Notes: generated from the sequence alone by a model not told the origin. 64,000 nucleotides of DNA from Pseudaminobacter sp040049255 (GCF_040049255.1 NZ_JBDZDR010000003.1:496001-560000), one strand, 5' to 3'. Shown: positions 17,164 through 25,704, counted from the stretch's first letter. Numbers and translations are program-made.

Positions 17164-17598
17164 TCAGGAAAACTGCCTCTCCAGTCTGTCGAGCGCCGCC
17201 ATCCAGCCCATGCGGTGGCTATCGCGTGCGGCCTCGTCGAAGAATTGCTCGTGGTGCAGCGTCAGCATGGTGCCGTCGCCGTCGGGGCGCATCGTCAGCG
17301 TCACCAGCGACTCGCGCTCCGGGGTCGAGCGCCAGGCCCAGCTGAAAACCAGCCTTTCGGCCGGCACCACTTCGCGATAGACGCCGCGCACGTCGAACTC
17401 CTCGCCGTCGGCGGCGCGAAAGACGAGGCGGAAGCGGCCGCCGGGGCGCACATCCGTCTCGGCCAGCACCGGTTCGTCGTCCTCGCGCGGTCCCCACCAG
17501 CCCATGAGCCGCTCGGGCTCGGTCCAGGCGGCGTACACTTTCGCCGGCGCCGCGTTCAGACGGCGCTTCAGGGTCAGGCTTGGCTTGTCCAGCATCAT
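17164..17598 (-). CDS. SRPBCC/AHSA1-family protein
   Basis: The 144-residue product is a START/Bet v1-like fold of the AHSA1 type: LKRRLNAAPAKVYAAWTEPE at the N terminus and MGWWGP, then GGRFRLVFRAADGEEFDVRG, ending in a helix with MGWMAALDRLERQF. These proteins bind hydrophobic ligands; many are encoded next to ArsR regulators, as here. Its ATG overlaps the ArsR stop (17595-17598) as ATGA, so it is translated with the regulator. Confidence 0.9.
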   Translation of the reverse strand: MMLDKPSLTLKRRLNAAPAKVYAAWTEPERLMGWWGPREDDEPVLAETDVRPGGRFRLVFRAADGEEFDVRGVYREVVPAERLVFSWAWRSTPERESLVTLTMRPDGDGTMLTLHHEQFFDEAARDSHRMGWMAALDRLERQFS

Positions 17599-17924
17599 TC
17601 CTTCTCCAAAAAATTCGCCAGCCGGTCGAGGCTGCCGTTCCAGAAGCGCTCGTAGCGATTCAGCCAGTTCATTGCTTCCTCCATCGGACCGGCGTTCAGC
17701 CGGCAGGCAACGGTGCGCCCGGTCTTGGCGCGGCTGATCAGCCCGGCATCCGACAGCACGTCCAGATGCTTCATCACCGCCGGCAGCGAGACCGGGAAGG
17801 GCTGTGCCAGCTCGCTCACCGAAAGGCTTTCCTCTGCCTCCAGCCGGGCAAGCAGGGCTCGCCTGGTCGGATCGGCAAGGGCGGCAAAGACGCGGTCGAG
17901 ATTGGCTTCTTGATACTTAACCAT
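17595..17924 (-). CDS. ArsR-family transcriptional regulator
   Basis: From ATG 17924 (MVKYQEANLDRVFAALADPT) the product is 109 residues. The winged helix is clear: ALADPTRRALLARL, SVSELAQPFPVSLPAVMKHLDVLSDAGLI, and RTVACRLN in the wing. There is no Cys metal site, so it belongs to the non-metal ArsR type that pairs with SRPBCC proteins. A perfect inverted repeat overlaps its start codon (17913-17936) and points to autorepression of the arsR-AHSA1 operon. An upstream in-frame extension was rejected because this start carries the operator and matches the family. Confidence 0.93.
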   Translation of the reverse strand: MVKYQEANLDRVFAALADPTRRALLARLEAEESLSVSELAQPFPVSLPAVMKHLDVLSDAGLISRAKTGRTVACRLNAGPMEEAMNWLNRYERFWNGSLDRLANFLEKE

Positions 17925-17936
17925 GAAGTTAAGTAT
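17913..17936. promoter_or_regulatory. Predicted ArsR operator overlapping the arsR start codon
   Basis: ATACTTAAC (17913-17921) and GTTAAGTAT (17928-17936) are exact inverted repeats separated by six bases, and the spacer contains the arsR start codon. The AT-rich palindrome in a GC-rich context, placed at the start of a regulator gene, fits an autoregulatory binding site. Confidence 0.75.
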
Positions 17937-18041
17937 TGGCCCGCAAGCCGCCGCTGTCAAGGCCTGGGTTGCGATTTCTGGAGCTGTTTGCAGCCAGGCG
18001 GAATCGCCCGGCGTTGCACAAATACGGCTAAGACATTGCCG

Positions 18042-18079
18042 GAGCGGCCTAAGGCCATCCGTCAGGATGGCCGCCGCTC
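18042..18079 (-). terminator. Stem-loop at the 3' end of the SulP gene
   Basis: An outer stem GAGCGGC/GCCGCTC and an inner perfect stem GGCCATCC, loop GTCA, GGATGGCC form one extended hairpin that touches the SulP stop codon (18079-18081). It lacks a T run, so it may serve as an end-protecting or rho-assisted 3' structure for the minus-strand gene. Confidence 0.5.
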
Positions 18080-19806
18080 TAGCCGGCCGGCGTGCTCCGC
18101 TCGGCCGCAATCTGCGCCAGCGCACCGGCAATGGTCGCCTTGTAGCGCACATGCGGCGGCTTCACGCCGTGGGTCATCAGCATGCGCCGCACTTGCGGGG
18201 CCGCCCCGGTCACGAAGACGCGCAGGCCTTCCCGGCCCGCCTTGCGCACCGCGCCCTCGATCACATTGGCCGCGGTCGAGTCGAGGAACGGCACCGCCGA
18301 GCAGTCGAGCACCAGGTTCTGCCGGTGGTCGCCGATGCGGTCCAGAACGGCGCCCACGGCGGAGGCGGCGCCGAAGAAGAAGGCGCCGGAAATGCGGTAG
18401 ACCACCGTGTCGGGGTCGCTGGCGGTCGCCGGGTCATAGGCCCTGCGCTCGTCATTGGCGGTGTCGGCCACGTCTTCCTCCGCCATCGGCACATGCGCCT
18501 CCACCGCGATCGCCTTGGCCATGCGGTTGATGAACAGCAGCGCCCCAAGCGCAAAGCCCACCACGATGCCGGTGGTCAGGTCGCGGAAGATGACGAGGCC
18601 GAAGGTCACCACCAGCACCAGCGCGTCCCCGACGGACGAGCGCAGTAGGGCGGCCACCGCGGGCTTTTCGATCATGTTCCAGGCCACTACGGCCAGCACG
18701 CCGGCCAGGGCCGCGAGCGGGATGTAGCTGGCCAGCGGTGCTGCCACCAGCATGAAGGCGAGCAGGAACAGCGCATGCAGCATGCCCGAAACCGGTCCGT
18801 GCGCGCCGGCGCGCACATTGGTGGCGGTGCGGGCAATCGTGCCGGTCACGCAGATGCCGCCGAAAAGTGCCGCGCCCATATTGGCAAAGCCCTGCGCCAC
18901 CAGCTCGCAGTTGGAGCGGTGCCGCCGCCCGGTCATGCCGTCGGCCACCACCGCCGAGAGCAGGGATTCGATCGCCCCCAGCAGCGTGAAGGCGATGGCG
19001 TCCGGCAGCACGGCCAGCACCTTCTCGGTGGTGAAGTGGGGCAGCGCCGGCTCCGGCAGCATGCGCGGAATGCCGCCGAAGCGCGTGCCGATTGTCTCGG
19101 CCGGCAGGCCGAATACCGCCACCGCCAGCGAGGCCACGGCCACCGCAATCAGGAACCCGGGCCAGCCCGGCCGCCAGCGCTTCAGGCCGGCGATGATGCC
19201 GATGGTCAGCACCGCCACGGCCACGGCGGCGGCGTTCACCGTGCCCGCCGCTTCGCCCAGCGCGCGCAGCCGGGGCAGCAGCTCGCCGGGCTCCTTGCCG
19301 GCCAGCGTCAGACCGAACAGGTCGTGCAGCTGGCTGGAGAAGATGATCACGGCGATGCCGGCGGTGAAGCCCACCGTCACCGGATAGGGAATGAACTTGA
19401 TGTATGTGCCGAGCCTGAGATAGCCGGTGGCGACCAGGAACACGCCCGACATCATCGTGGCCAGGATCAGCCCGTCGACGCCGTTGCGCTCCACGGTTGC
19501 GGCCACCAGCACGATGAAGGCACCGGCCGGCCCGCCGATCTGGAAGCGGCTGCCGCCCAGCAGCGAAACCAGGAAGCCGCCGACGATAGCCGTGAACAGG
19601 CCGCGTTCCGGCCCCACGCCCGAGGCAATCGCAATCGCCATGGAAAGCGGCAGCGCCACGATGGCAACCGTCAGGCCGGCGATCAGGTCGGCGCGAAACT
19701 GCGGCAGGCCATAGCCTTCGCGCAGCACCGTCACCAGCTTGGGCGTGAACAGTTCGGCGAAGCTCGGCTGCGCCGGGTTGGAAACAGATTTCTGGCGCGC
19801 GTCCAT
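18079..19806 (-). CDS. SulP-family anion transporter with STAS domain
   Basis: From ATG 19806 (MDARQKSVSNPAQPSFAELF) the product is 575 residues. The transmembrane part shows the SulP signature region (YGLPQFRADLIAGLTVAIVA, LPLSMAIAIASGVGPERGL), many hydrophobic helices, and a cytoplasmic STAS domain in the last 120 residues with LVLDCSAVPFLDSTAANVIE. SulP proteins move sulfate, bicarbonate or related anions; the substrate cannot be told. Longer open frames upstream run across the small XRE gene and were rejected. Confidence 0.92.
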   Translation of the reverse strand: MDARQKSVSNPAQPSFAELFTPKLVTVLREGYGLPQFRADLIAGLTVAIVALPLSMAIAIASGVGPERGLFTAIVGGFLVSLLGGSRFQIGGPAGAFIVLVAATVERNGVDGLILATMMSGVFLVATGYLRLGTYIKFIPYPVTVGFTAGIAVIIFSSQLHDLFGLTLAGKEPGELLPRLRALGEAAGTVNAAAVAVAVLTIGIIAGLKRWRPGWPGFLIAVAVASLAVAVFGLPAETIGTRFGGIPRMLPEPALPHFTTEKVLAVLPDAIAFTLLGAIESLLSAVVADGMTGRRHRSNCELVAQGFANMGAALFGGICVTGTIARTATNVRAGAHGPVSGMLHALFLLAFMLVAAPLASYIPLAALAGVLAVVAWNMIEKPAVAALLRSSVGDALVLVVTFGLVIFRDLTTGIVVGFALGALLFINRMAKAIAVEAHVPMAEEDVADTANDERRAYDPATASDPDTVVYRISGAFFFGAASAVGAVLDRIGDHRQNLVLDCSAVPFLDSTAANVIEGAVRKAGREGLRVFVTGAAPQVRRMLMTHGVKPPHVRYKATIAGALAQIAAERSTPAG

Positions 19807-20033
19807 GCGCAGCCCTCCGCAATTGGCGCGGCGGGGATCGTCGGCGTGAACTGTCGGCGGTCGCCGTCGCGAACGCGTCGCCGCGCGCCCGTTCGGGCAC
19901 ATCGGCAACACTTGAACCACTTCACTTGCCCGCTTCGGCTTGCCGGCCTGTCGTCCGGCGCGTCTGCGCGGCGTCTCGTGCCGGAGCGTCCTTTCCTGCG
20001 CCTTGCAGGCTTCGGATCGCGCCGGTTGCGAAA
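19807..20033. other. Gap between the SulP and XRE genes
   Basis: About 230 bases upstream of SulP with a 5' leader that appears GC-rich and without a convincing ORF. It should contain the SulP promoter. Confidence 0.4.
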
Positions 20034-20300
20034 TCAGCCGTTGCCGCGCTCGGCCGGTGCCTTGAGGCGCACGCCCCGGCCGCCGCCTTCGCTCGGCTGG
20101 TTGTCTCCGATGAGCTCCACCCCGGCGCCGTCCAGCGCCTGGATGACCTTCATCAGCGTGTCGACCACGCCCCGCACCAGTCCATCGCTCGCTTCCATCC
20201 GCTGGATGGTCGGAAGCGAAACGCCGGCCAGCTCGGCAAGCGTCTTCTGGTCGATGCCGGCCAGCGCCCTTGCGGCGCGCATCTGCGCTGCTGTGATCAC
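20034..20300 (-). CDS. Small XRE-family DNA-binding protein
   Basis: The GTG at 20300 follows GGGAG at good spacing and gives 88 residues. The helix-turn-helix is MRAARALAGIDQKTLAELAG, then VSLPTIQRMEASDG, typical of short HTH-XRE proteins with a C-terminal DUF-like end of variable sequence. An ATG at 20363 would add 21 residues with low-complexity His and is less convincing. It is upstream of the SulP gene on the same strand, so it may regulate it, but no operator is proven. Confidence 0.85.
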   Translation of the reverse strand: MITAAQMRAARALAGIDQKTLAELAGVSLPTIQRMEASDGLVRGVVDTLMKVIQALDGAGVELIGDNQPSEGGGRGVRLKAPAERGNG

Positions 20301-20377
20301 TGGCAAGAGCTCCCGTCTGAGTCCGCAATATGCATGTATGATACAGTCATGATGATGTTTCAAGCATGAATTGAGAT

Positions 20378-21088
20378 TTATGAAGCATCAGCGCTGCCGA
20401 GCGCTCGGGCGCGTCGCCGCACCCAGCGCGCGGCCAGCCAGCACAGCATCGCCCAAGCGGCCCCGGCGCACCATCCGGCCACCACGTCGGAGGGCCAGTG
20501 CACGCCCAGATAGAGCCGGCTGAAGCCCACCACCAGCGTTGCCAGCACAGCCACCGTCAACACGTAGATCTTGGTGGCGCGGTCGGGCAGCGTCTGCGCC
20601 AAAAGCGCGCCCAGCGTCAGGAAGGTCACGGCCGACATCATCGCGTGGCCGCTCGGAAAGCTCATCGTGTGCACCTCGGCCAGATGCGGCACCACGTCGG
20701 GTCGCGTCCGGTCGATGCCGAATTTCAGTAGGCTGCTCAGCACCTGGCCGCCTGCCACCGCCACCAGCACCAACAGCGCCGCCAGCGGCTTTCGCTCCAC
20801 CAGCAGGTAGAAGATCGCGGCCGCGGTGATGAAGATCAGCACGGCCGCGCTGCCGAGGCTGGTCAGGTCGCGCATGGCATCCGGCAGCCAGCGCGGCCCT
20901 ATCGGCGTGGCAAGGTCGCCGGGTGTGCGCAGCGCCAGCAGGATTTCGGTGTCGAAGCCGTGCGGGGCGCTGTCGCGCGCCACTTCCATCAGTTCCACGA
21001 ACCCCCACAGCCCGCCCGCGACGATCAGCGCCGCGAGAAGAACCGCGAACTCGATCTTGCCGAAAATGCCCGAAGGCTGTGGCCGCAT
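20378..21088 (-). CDS. PAP2-family phosphatase
   Basis: The 236-residue membrane protein has about five to six helices and the three acid phosphatase motifs: KFGIDRTRP, PSGHAMMS and SRLYLGVHWPSDV with the catalytic His residues. Members dephosphorylate phosphatidic acid, undecaprenyl diphosphate or related lipids; which one is not visible. It stands alone on the minus strand between the XRE gene and the antiporter. Confidence 0.93.
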   Translation of the reverse strand: MRPQPSGIFGKIEFAVLLAALIVAGGLWGFVELMEVARDSAPHGFDTEILLALRTPGDLATPIGPRWLPDAMRDLTSLGSAAVLIFITAAAIFYLLVERKPLAALLVLVAVAGGQVLSSLLKFGIDRTRPDVVPHLAEVHTMSFPSGHAMMSAVTFLTLGALLAQTLPDRATKIYVLTVAVLATLVVGFSRLYLGVHWPSDVVAGWCAGAAWAMLCWLAARWVRRRARALGSADAS

Positions 21089-21201
21089 GTGCGTTTCCTC
21101 CGTTTCGCAGTTGCCGCTAGCACAAACGGGCAGACATCATAAGGGCGTTTGGCGCGTCTCCGCCCCTTGCTTTCTTGCCGTTCAATGTATTGCCAGCCCG
21201 G

Positions 21202-22416
21202 CTAGGCGATCGGGGCCTTCACGGTGCGGTTGCGCCGGGCAAAGACCTCGGCCAGCGGACTGGCGGTCAGACCATGCGCCAGAATGCTGAGGATCACCGT
21301 CCAGGCGACCGTTGCCGTCAGCGTCTCGCTGCCCGGAAGGTTCGCATCCAGGACGATGATGGCAAACACGATGCTCGCCAGGCCGCGCGGGCCGAACCAG
21401 CCCAGGAAGAGCTTGCCGTCCGCCTTCAGGTCCGTGCCGGCCAGGGCCAGCCACACTGGTATCATCCGAACCGCTGTGAGGCTCAGGACCGCATAGACGG
21501 CAATCTCCCAGCTCAGCCGCCCCAGCGCCTGGCCAATCACCGCTGCTCCAAAGAGCACCCAGGTCAGAAGGCCGAAAAGATCGCCGGAGCCTTCCGCCGC
21601 AAGCAGCAATTCGTGCTTCTGCTCACGGTGCCGGGCCATCCCGCCGGCCACGATGCCGCCGACGAAGCAGGCGATGAAGCCGCTCCCGCCCAGTGCCTGT
21701 GCCGCGCCGAAGGAAGCGAGCGCCAGCGCCATTGCCGGAAGCTGCCGCCATGCCTGGCCCAGCCAGCCGTGTCGCGCTGAAAGGCGAAGCGCCCACACGC
21801 CGACGAAGGCAAAGCCCGCGCCCACAACCAGCCCGATCCCGATTTCCTGCGCGAAATGGGTAACAACCAGTTCCCACCCGGCGCCGGCCGGTTCGGCGGC
21901 AAAGGCCAGGAGGATCAGGAGCACCGACACGCAAATGCCGTCGTTCAGGCCGCTCTCCACATTCAGGCCTTCGCGGATCGGCGGGGGAACGGCGGGGTTG
22001 GTCACCACCGGCTTGCCCAAAGCCGCATCGGTGGGGGCCAGCATGGTGGCCAGCAGCGCGCATTCGATCATTCCGAGCCCTGGAAAAAGCAGGTCGGCGG
22101 CAGTGGTCCCCAGCAGGATTGTCAGCGGCAGGCCGATCAGCAGCAGACGCTCGGGGATCGTGTAGCTGAGCCTGAGCACACTGAGATCGGCATTGGCCGC
22201 ATCCGTGAACAGCACCAGCGCCAGCGTGAGTTCGGCGAGGGTGCGAAGGCCTTGCGCATGAACATCCAAGGTGAGCCAATTCAGGCCCACCGGACCGACG
22301 GCCAGCCCGAAGGCGGTGAAGACGAGGGCGCCGGCAACCGGCGTGCGCTCAAGCCGCCCCGCGATCAGGGCGTAGACGAACGCGAATGCAGAGAGGATGG
22401 CCAGGTCCTGCTGCAT
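21202..22416 (-). CDS. Monovalent cation:proton antiporter, CPA1/NhaP-like
   Basis: From ATG 22416 (MQQDLAILSAFAFVYALIAG) the product is 404 residues with roughly twelve hydrophobic segments. Family features include LTLALVLFTDAANADL, LLATMLAPTDAALGKPVV with the TDA ion site, REGLNVESGLNDGICV and a GPRGLASIVFAI segment near the C terminus. It exchanges Na+ or K+ for H+ across the inner membrane. A longer open frame to 22470 lacks support. It ends 100 bases short of the PAP2 gene. Confidence 0.9.
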   Translation of the reverse strand: MQQDLAILSAFAFVYALIAGRLERTPVAGALVFTAFGLAVGPVGLNWLTLDVHAQGLRTLAELTLALVLFTDAANADLSVLRLSYTIPERLLLIGLPLTILLGTTAADLLFPGLGMIECALLATMLAPTDAALGKPVVTNPAVPPPIREGLNVESGLNDGICVSVLLILLAFAAEPAGAGWELVVTHFAQEIGIGLVVGAGFAFVGVWALRLSARHGWLGQAWRQLPAMALALASFGAAQALGGSGFIACFVGGIVAGGMARHREQKHELLLAAEGSGDLFGLLTWVLFGAAVIGQALGRLSWEIAVYAVLSLTAVRMIPVWLALAGTDLKADGKLFLGWFGPRGLASIVFAIIVLDANLPGSETLTATVAWTVILSILAHGLTASPLAEVFARRNRTVKAPIA

Positions 22417-22596
22417 GATCCACCGTTTCCACCCACGGCTGGTCGCCGGCCGCATTCGATGCCGCTCCACGCCGAAGGTTTTCGGATCATATCATGCCGG
22501 AGCGGCTGCCGCATTCGCTCGGCCGGATGCCGGCGAGCCTCTTCCTGGCCGACTGCCTGCAGTCGCCAGGGGTTCTGCCAAGGCATGATTGCGGAA

Positions 22597-22953
22597 CTAC
22601 TGCCCGCCGGCCTGCGACCCGAGCGTGATGAGGCCGACCGCGAGGATGGCCAGCACGACGCCGCCGCTCTGCACCGCGCTCAGCCGCTCGCCGAAGAAGG
22701 CCAGCGCGATCACGTTGATCGCCACCAGCTGGATCACCGCCGACAGGCTGAAGGCCGAGGCCATGCCGAACTCGCGCACCAGCCGCAGCATCACCAGGTT
22801 GCCCGCCGAATAGAGCGCCAGCGTCAGCGCCAGCTTGCCGAGCGTGGGCGTCAGCGCCCAGGATTTGGCGCAGGTCGCCGCGAGCAGGAAGATCACCGTC
22901 GAGGCGGCAAGCTGCACAAAACCGGATAGGCTCAACTCGTTCTCCGCGGACAT
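22597..22953 (-). CDS. Four-helix DMT/SMR-like transporter
   Basis: From ATG 22953 (MSAENELSLSGFVQLAASTV) the product is 118 residues with four membrane spans, the last around GGVVLAILAVGLITLG, and the GERLSAVQSGG loop between spans 3 and 4 that is typical of EamA/EmrE-like single-domain transporters. Proteins of this size act as dimers. No substrate can be named. It is divergent from the SDR gene. Confidence 0.75.
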   Translation of the reverse strand: MSAENELSLSGFVQLAASTVIFLLAATCAKSWALTPTLGKLALTLALYSAGNLVMLRLVREFGMASAFSLSAVIQLVAINVIALAFFGERLSAVQSGGVVLAILAVGLITLGSQAGGQ

Positions 22954-23170
22954 GGCGCAGGGCGCCACATCGGCACCCGGCTGGAAACTCCGGCCCGTCC
23001 CCGCGATGTCTGGCAAAGCCGCCGCGCCGCGTCAAGGTGGCGGCCACGGCGCCACGGCCGCTCGCCTGCTGGTCCAGCGGCTTGCCCGGCCGTGCCGGTG
23101 GGGTTACCCCTTGTCTATACGGTTGTGCCGCCGCGCGCTGCGCGGCCGCCGGAGGGCGTGGGGGAAAAGC

Positions 23171-23875
23171 ATGTCGGAACTGAAGACGGCCATCATCACC
23201 GCTGGCGGCAGCGGCATGGGCGCGGATGCCGCGCGCAAGCTCGCCGAGGAGGGGTTCCACGTCGCGATCCTGTCCTCGTCGGGCAAGGGCGCGGCACTGG
23301 CCGAAAAGCTTGGCGGCATCGGTGTCACCGGCTCCAACCGCTCCAACGACGACCTCAAGCGCCTGGTCGATGCCACCATGCAGAAGTGGGGCCGCATCGA
23401 CGCCGTGGTCAACAGCGCCGGCCACGGGCCGCGCGCGCCGGTGCTGGAAATCAGCGACGAGGACTGGCATCTCGGCATGGAGACCTATCTGCTCAACGCC
23501 GTGCGCATGGCGCGCCTGGTCACGCCGGTCATGCAGGCGCAGAAATCGGGCTCCATCGTCAACATCTCGACCTATGCCGTCTTCGAGCCGGAGGCACTGT
23601 TTCCCACCTCGGGCGTGTTCCGCGCCGGCCTTGCCGCCTTCACAAAACTCTTCGCCGACAAATACGCGCCCGACAACGTGCGCATGAACAACGTGCTGCC
23701 GGGCTTCATCGACAGCCTGCCCGAAACCGGCGAGCGGCGCGAGCGCATCCCCATGGGCCGCTACGGCCGCGTGGAGGAGGTTTCGGAGCTCATTGCCTTC
23801 CTGGCCAGCGAGAAGTCGAGCTACATCACCGGTCAGAACATCCGCATCGACGGCGGCATCACGCGCTCGGTGTAG
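23171..23875 (+). CDS. SDR-family protein with altered Tyr/Lys active site
   Basis: From ATG 23171 (MSELKTAIITAGGSGMGADA) the product is 234 residues with a classical SDR fold: nucleotide loop TAGGSGMG (10-17), NSAG (81-84), the region NISTYAVFEPEALFPTSGVFRAGLA (split: NISTYAVFEP, then TSGVFRAGLA at 146-155), and VLPGFIDSLPE. By alignment the catalytic YxxxK of the family is replaced: the Tyr position reads Ser147 and the Lys position Arg151. It therefore may be a non-catalytic or unusual reductase. Earlier upstream starts were rejected because this ATG follows a GGGGA-type site and matches the family length. Confidence 0.88.
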   Translation: MSELKTAIITAGGSGMGADAARKLAEEGFHVAILSSSGKGAALAEKLGGIGVTGSNRSNDDLKRLVDATMQKWGRIDAVVNSAGHGPRAPVLEISDEDWHLGMETYLLNAVRMARLVTPVMQAQKSGSIVNISTYAVFEPEALFPTSGVFRAGLAAFTKLFADKYAPDNVRMNNVLPGFIDSLPETGERRERIPMGRYGRVEEVSELIAFLASEKSSYITGQNIRIDGGITRSV

Positions 23876-23928
23876 CCCTGGCCGAGAATTCGCGAAAGCG
23901 GTTTTGACGAAAGCGCCTTCTGGCGGGC

Positions 23929-24195
23929 ATGTCAATCGGCGCCTACCGCTCGGCCCTTGTCAACCGCCACGTCTTCAACCTGCAAGGGCAGGCGGCCTTC
24001 AAGCGCCGCTTCCACTGCGAGGAGGAGGCCGCCTATATCGCCTTCAGGAAAGGCTACGCCGCTGGAGGCAATGGCGCTGCTGCGCCTGTGCAAGGTGGTG
24101 TGAGAAATATATTGTCGACTCAGTCCGGCTTGATGGTCTGCTTCTTGAGAGTGAGCCAAGTCGCTATGAATAACGTTAAGGAAAGCGCTAAGTAG
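23929..24195 (+). CDS. Possible small ORF or gene remnant
   Basis: An ATG at 23929 opens 88 residues (MSIGAYRSALVNRHVFNLQG...). The first 50 residues have charged, ordered-looking composition, but the C-terminal part enters an AT-rich region that overlaps the convergent membrane ORF. No family is recognised; it may be the relic of a longer gene cut by the AT-rich insertion. Low confidence. Confidence 0.25.
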   Translation: MSIGAYRSALVNRHVFNLQGQAAFKRRFHCEEEAAYIAFRKGYAAGGNGAAAPVQGGVRNILSTQSGLMVCFLRVSQVAMNNVKESAK

Positions 24196-24536
24196 AATGT
24201 CCCATAAAGTATGGCATAGTCGAGAGGTTTGTTGCCCGTCAATTTGAACATGAAACGGGGTGCGCCGGTCAAGAACGCAAAGACAGGGAGGGTCGCCAGG
24301 AAAAGGACGGTTCCTGTCAGGAATAGCTTGAATGAGCCTCGGATTGCTGTTTGCTGCATGCTCAGGGCAGAAAATACCGCTACCGTGCTCGGAAGGCGCG
24401 TGTTGTAACTAATCGTCTCGCCCAGGCTATCGCCTCTGGCGATGAAATAAAACAGCCCAATCAGTGCTATAGATATGATCCAGGAAAGGCCGATTCTCGT
24501 AAAGGAAAAGAATAGCATCCAAGCGGGTCCCAACAC
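24120..24536 (-). CDS. Hypothetical inner-membrane protein
   Basis: The 138-residue product has three to four hydrophobic segments (for example LSWIISIALIGLFYFIA and LFLTGTVLFLATLPVFAFL) and a Lys-rich C terminus (LKKQTIKPD). GC content of this stretch is visibly lower than its surroundings, which suggests horizontal acquisition. No family is recognised and no operon partner exists on the same strand. The start (ATG 24536) has no strong RBS, so the N terminus is uncertain. Confidence 0.5.
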   Translation of the reverse strand: MLGPAWMLFFSFTRIGLSWIISIALIGLFYFIARGDSLGETISYNTRLPSTVAVFSALSMQQTAIRGSFKLFLTGTVLFLATLPVFAFLTGAPRFMFKLTGNKPLDYAILYGTFYLALSLTLFIATWLTLKKQTIKPD

Positions 24537-24635
24537 TGTCGATCTTGATAGCCGCTCGCCGTTTCACCTGCAAGTATACATGTTGTTCTGCGCCATGCTG
24601 GCCGCTGAGATCGCGTCCGCCGACATCACTTGCCC

Positions 24636-24653
24636 TATCCCACACCGGGGATA
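24636..24653. promoter_or_regulatory. Candidate metal-regulator operator upstream of dmeF
   Basis: TATCCC (24636-24641) and GGGATA (24648-24653) form an inverted repeat with a six-base spacer, 12 bases before the short reading frame that resembles the start of dmeR. G/C tracts flanked by inverted ATA/TAT are the usual site type of RcnR/DmeR-like repressors. Assignment by analogy. Confidence 0.45.
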
Positions 24654-24664
24654 AGCTTATCCGC

Positions 24665-24709
24665 ATGAGCCACGTCAACGATCCGGAGATCCAAAAAGCG
24701 CTCCGCTGA
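24665..24709 (+). pseudogene. Remnant of a DmeR/RcnR-family repressor gene
   Basis: ATG 24665 opens MSHVNDPEIQKALR and stops at TGA after 14 codons. The start (SH-x-x-PEI-x-K-x-L-R) resembles the N terminus of DmeR-type CsoR/RcnR repressors, whose gene usually precedes dmeF. The rest of the roughly 90-residue protein is missing, and the efflux gene starts 53 bases later. The most natural reading is a deletion that removed most of dmeR. Similarity of 14 residues is thin, so confidence is moderate. Confidence 0.45.
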
Positions 24710-24762
24710 AGACAGGCTTTCGGTGTTCCGCGAGATCACCGGATGCCCTTGAGAGGCCGGCC

Positions 24763-25704
24763 ATGAACACGCTGCCCGAAGACGAACGCTTCACCCACGA
24801 CCACCTCTTCCTCGGCGAGCATCACGACCGCAATGCGCGCCGCACCTTCATCGTGGTCGGGCTCGCACTGGTCATGATGGTGGGCGAAATCGTTGCCGGC
24901 CTGGCGTTCGGCTCCATGGCGCTCCTGGCCGACGGGTTCCACATGTCCACCCATGTCGGGGTGCTTGCCATCGCAGCCGCGGCCTACGCGCTCGCGCGCC
25001 GCCATGCGCATGACGAACGCTTCACCTTCGGCACCGGCAAGTTCGGCGAGCTCGCCGGCTACACCAGCGCCATCGTGCTGGCCATCGTGGCGGTGCTGAT
25101 CGGCGTCGAATCCGCGTTGCGCCTCGCGCATCCGGTGCCGATCCGTTTCGACGAGGCCATCGCGGTCGCGGTTCTGGGCCTTGCGGTCAATCTGGCCAGC
25201 GCCTGGCTGCTGTCGGCTCGGCATCATCATCACGCCCACCATGACGAGCCCGGCCACGAGCATCGCCATGCCCATGCCCACGCCCATGACGATCACAATC
25301 TGCGCTCGGCCTACCTGCATGTGCTGGCCGATGCCCTGACCTCGGTGCTGGCCATCCTCGGGCTTCTCGGCGGGCGCTTCTTCGGCTGGCTGTGGATGGA
25401 CGCCATGGTGGGCATCGTCGGTGCCGTGGTCATCGCCAGCTGGTCATTCGGCTTGCTGCGCGCTTCGGGCGCGGTGCTGCTCGATGTCCGTGGCGATCCG
25501 GGGCTGGCCCGCAATGTGCGCGAACGGCTCGAGCGCGATGGCGACCGCGTAACCGACCTTCATCTCTGGCGGCTCGGCCCCGGCCATCTGGGGCTCGTCG
25601 TCTCCATCGTCTCCGCGCAGCCCATGTCGCCCGAATCCTACAAGGCCCTGCTCGTCGACCTGCCCCGGCTGTCGCATGTCACGGTGGAAGTCCATGCGGC
25701 CTGA
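24763..25704 (+). CDS. dmeF: Cation diffusion facilitator, DmeF-like Co/Ni efflux protein
   Basis: The 313-residue product has six predicted membrane helices, with the CDF metal-site helix GSMALLADGFHMSTHVGVLA and the second site YLHVLADALTSVLAI (D/H patterns), and a long cytoplasmic His-rich loop (SARHHHHAHHDEPGHEHRHA and more) between helices 4 and 5. This pattern matches DmeF, which exports Co2+ and Ni2+ in rhizobia. It is preceded by a candidate operator and an apparent dmeR remnant, so it may be unregulated or controlled from elsewhere. Confidence 0.88.
   Translation: MNTLPEDERFTHDHLFLGEHHDRNARRTFIVVGLALVMMVGEIVAGLAFGSMALLADGFHMSTHVGVLAIAAAAYALARRHAHDERFTFGTGKFGELAGYTSAIVLAIVAVLIGVESALRLAHPVPIRFDEAIAVAVLGLAVNLASAWLLSARHHHHAHHDEPGHEHRHAHAHAHDDHNLRSAYLHVLADALTSVLAILGLLGGRFFGWLWMDAMVGIVGAVVIASWSFGLLRASGAVLLDVRGDPGLARNVRERLERDGDRVTDLHLWRLGPGHLGLVVSIVSAQPMSPESYKALLVDLPRLSHVTVEVHAA

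Noticed and set aside
22835..23170. Upstream extension of the SDR gene
   Set aside because: It overlaps the divergent transporter gene, lacks an RBS, and the family starts at MSELKTAIIT.
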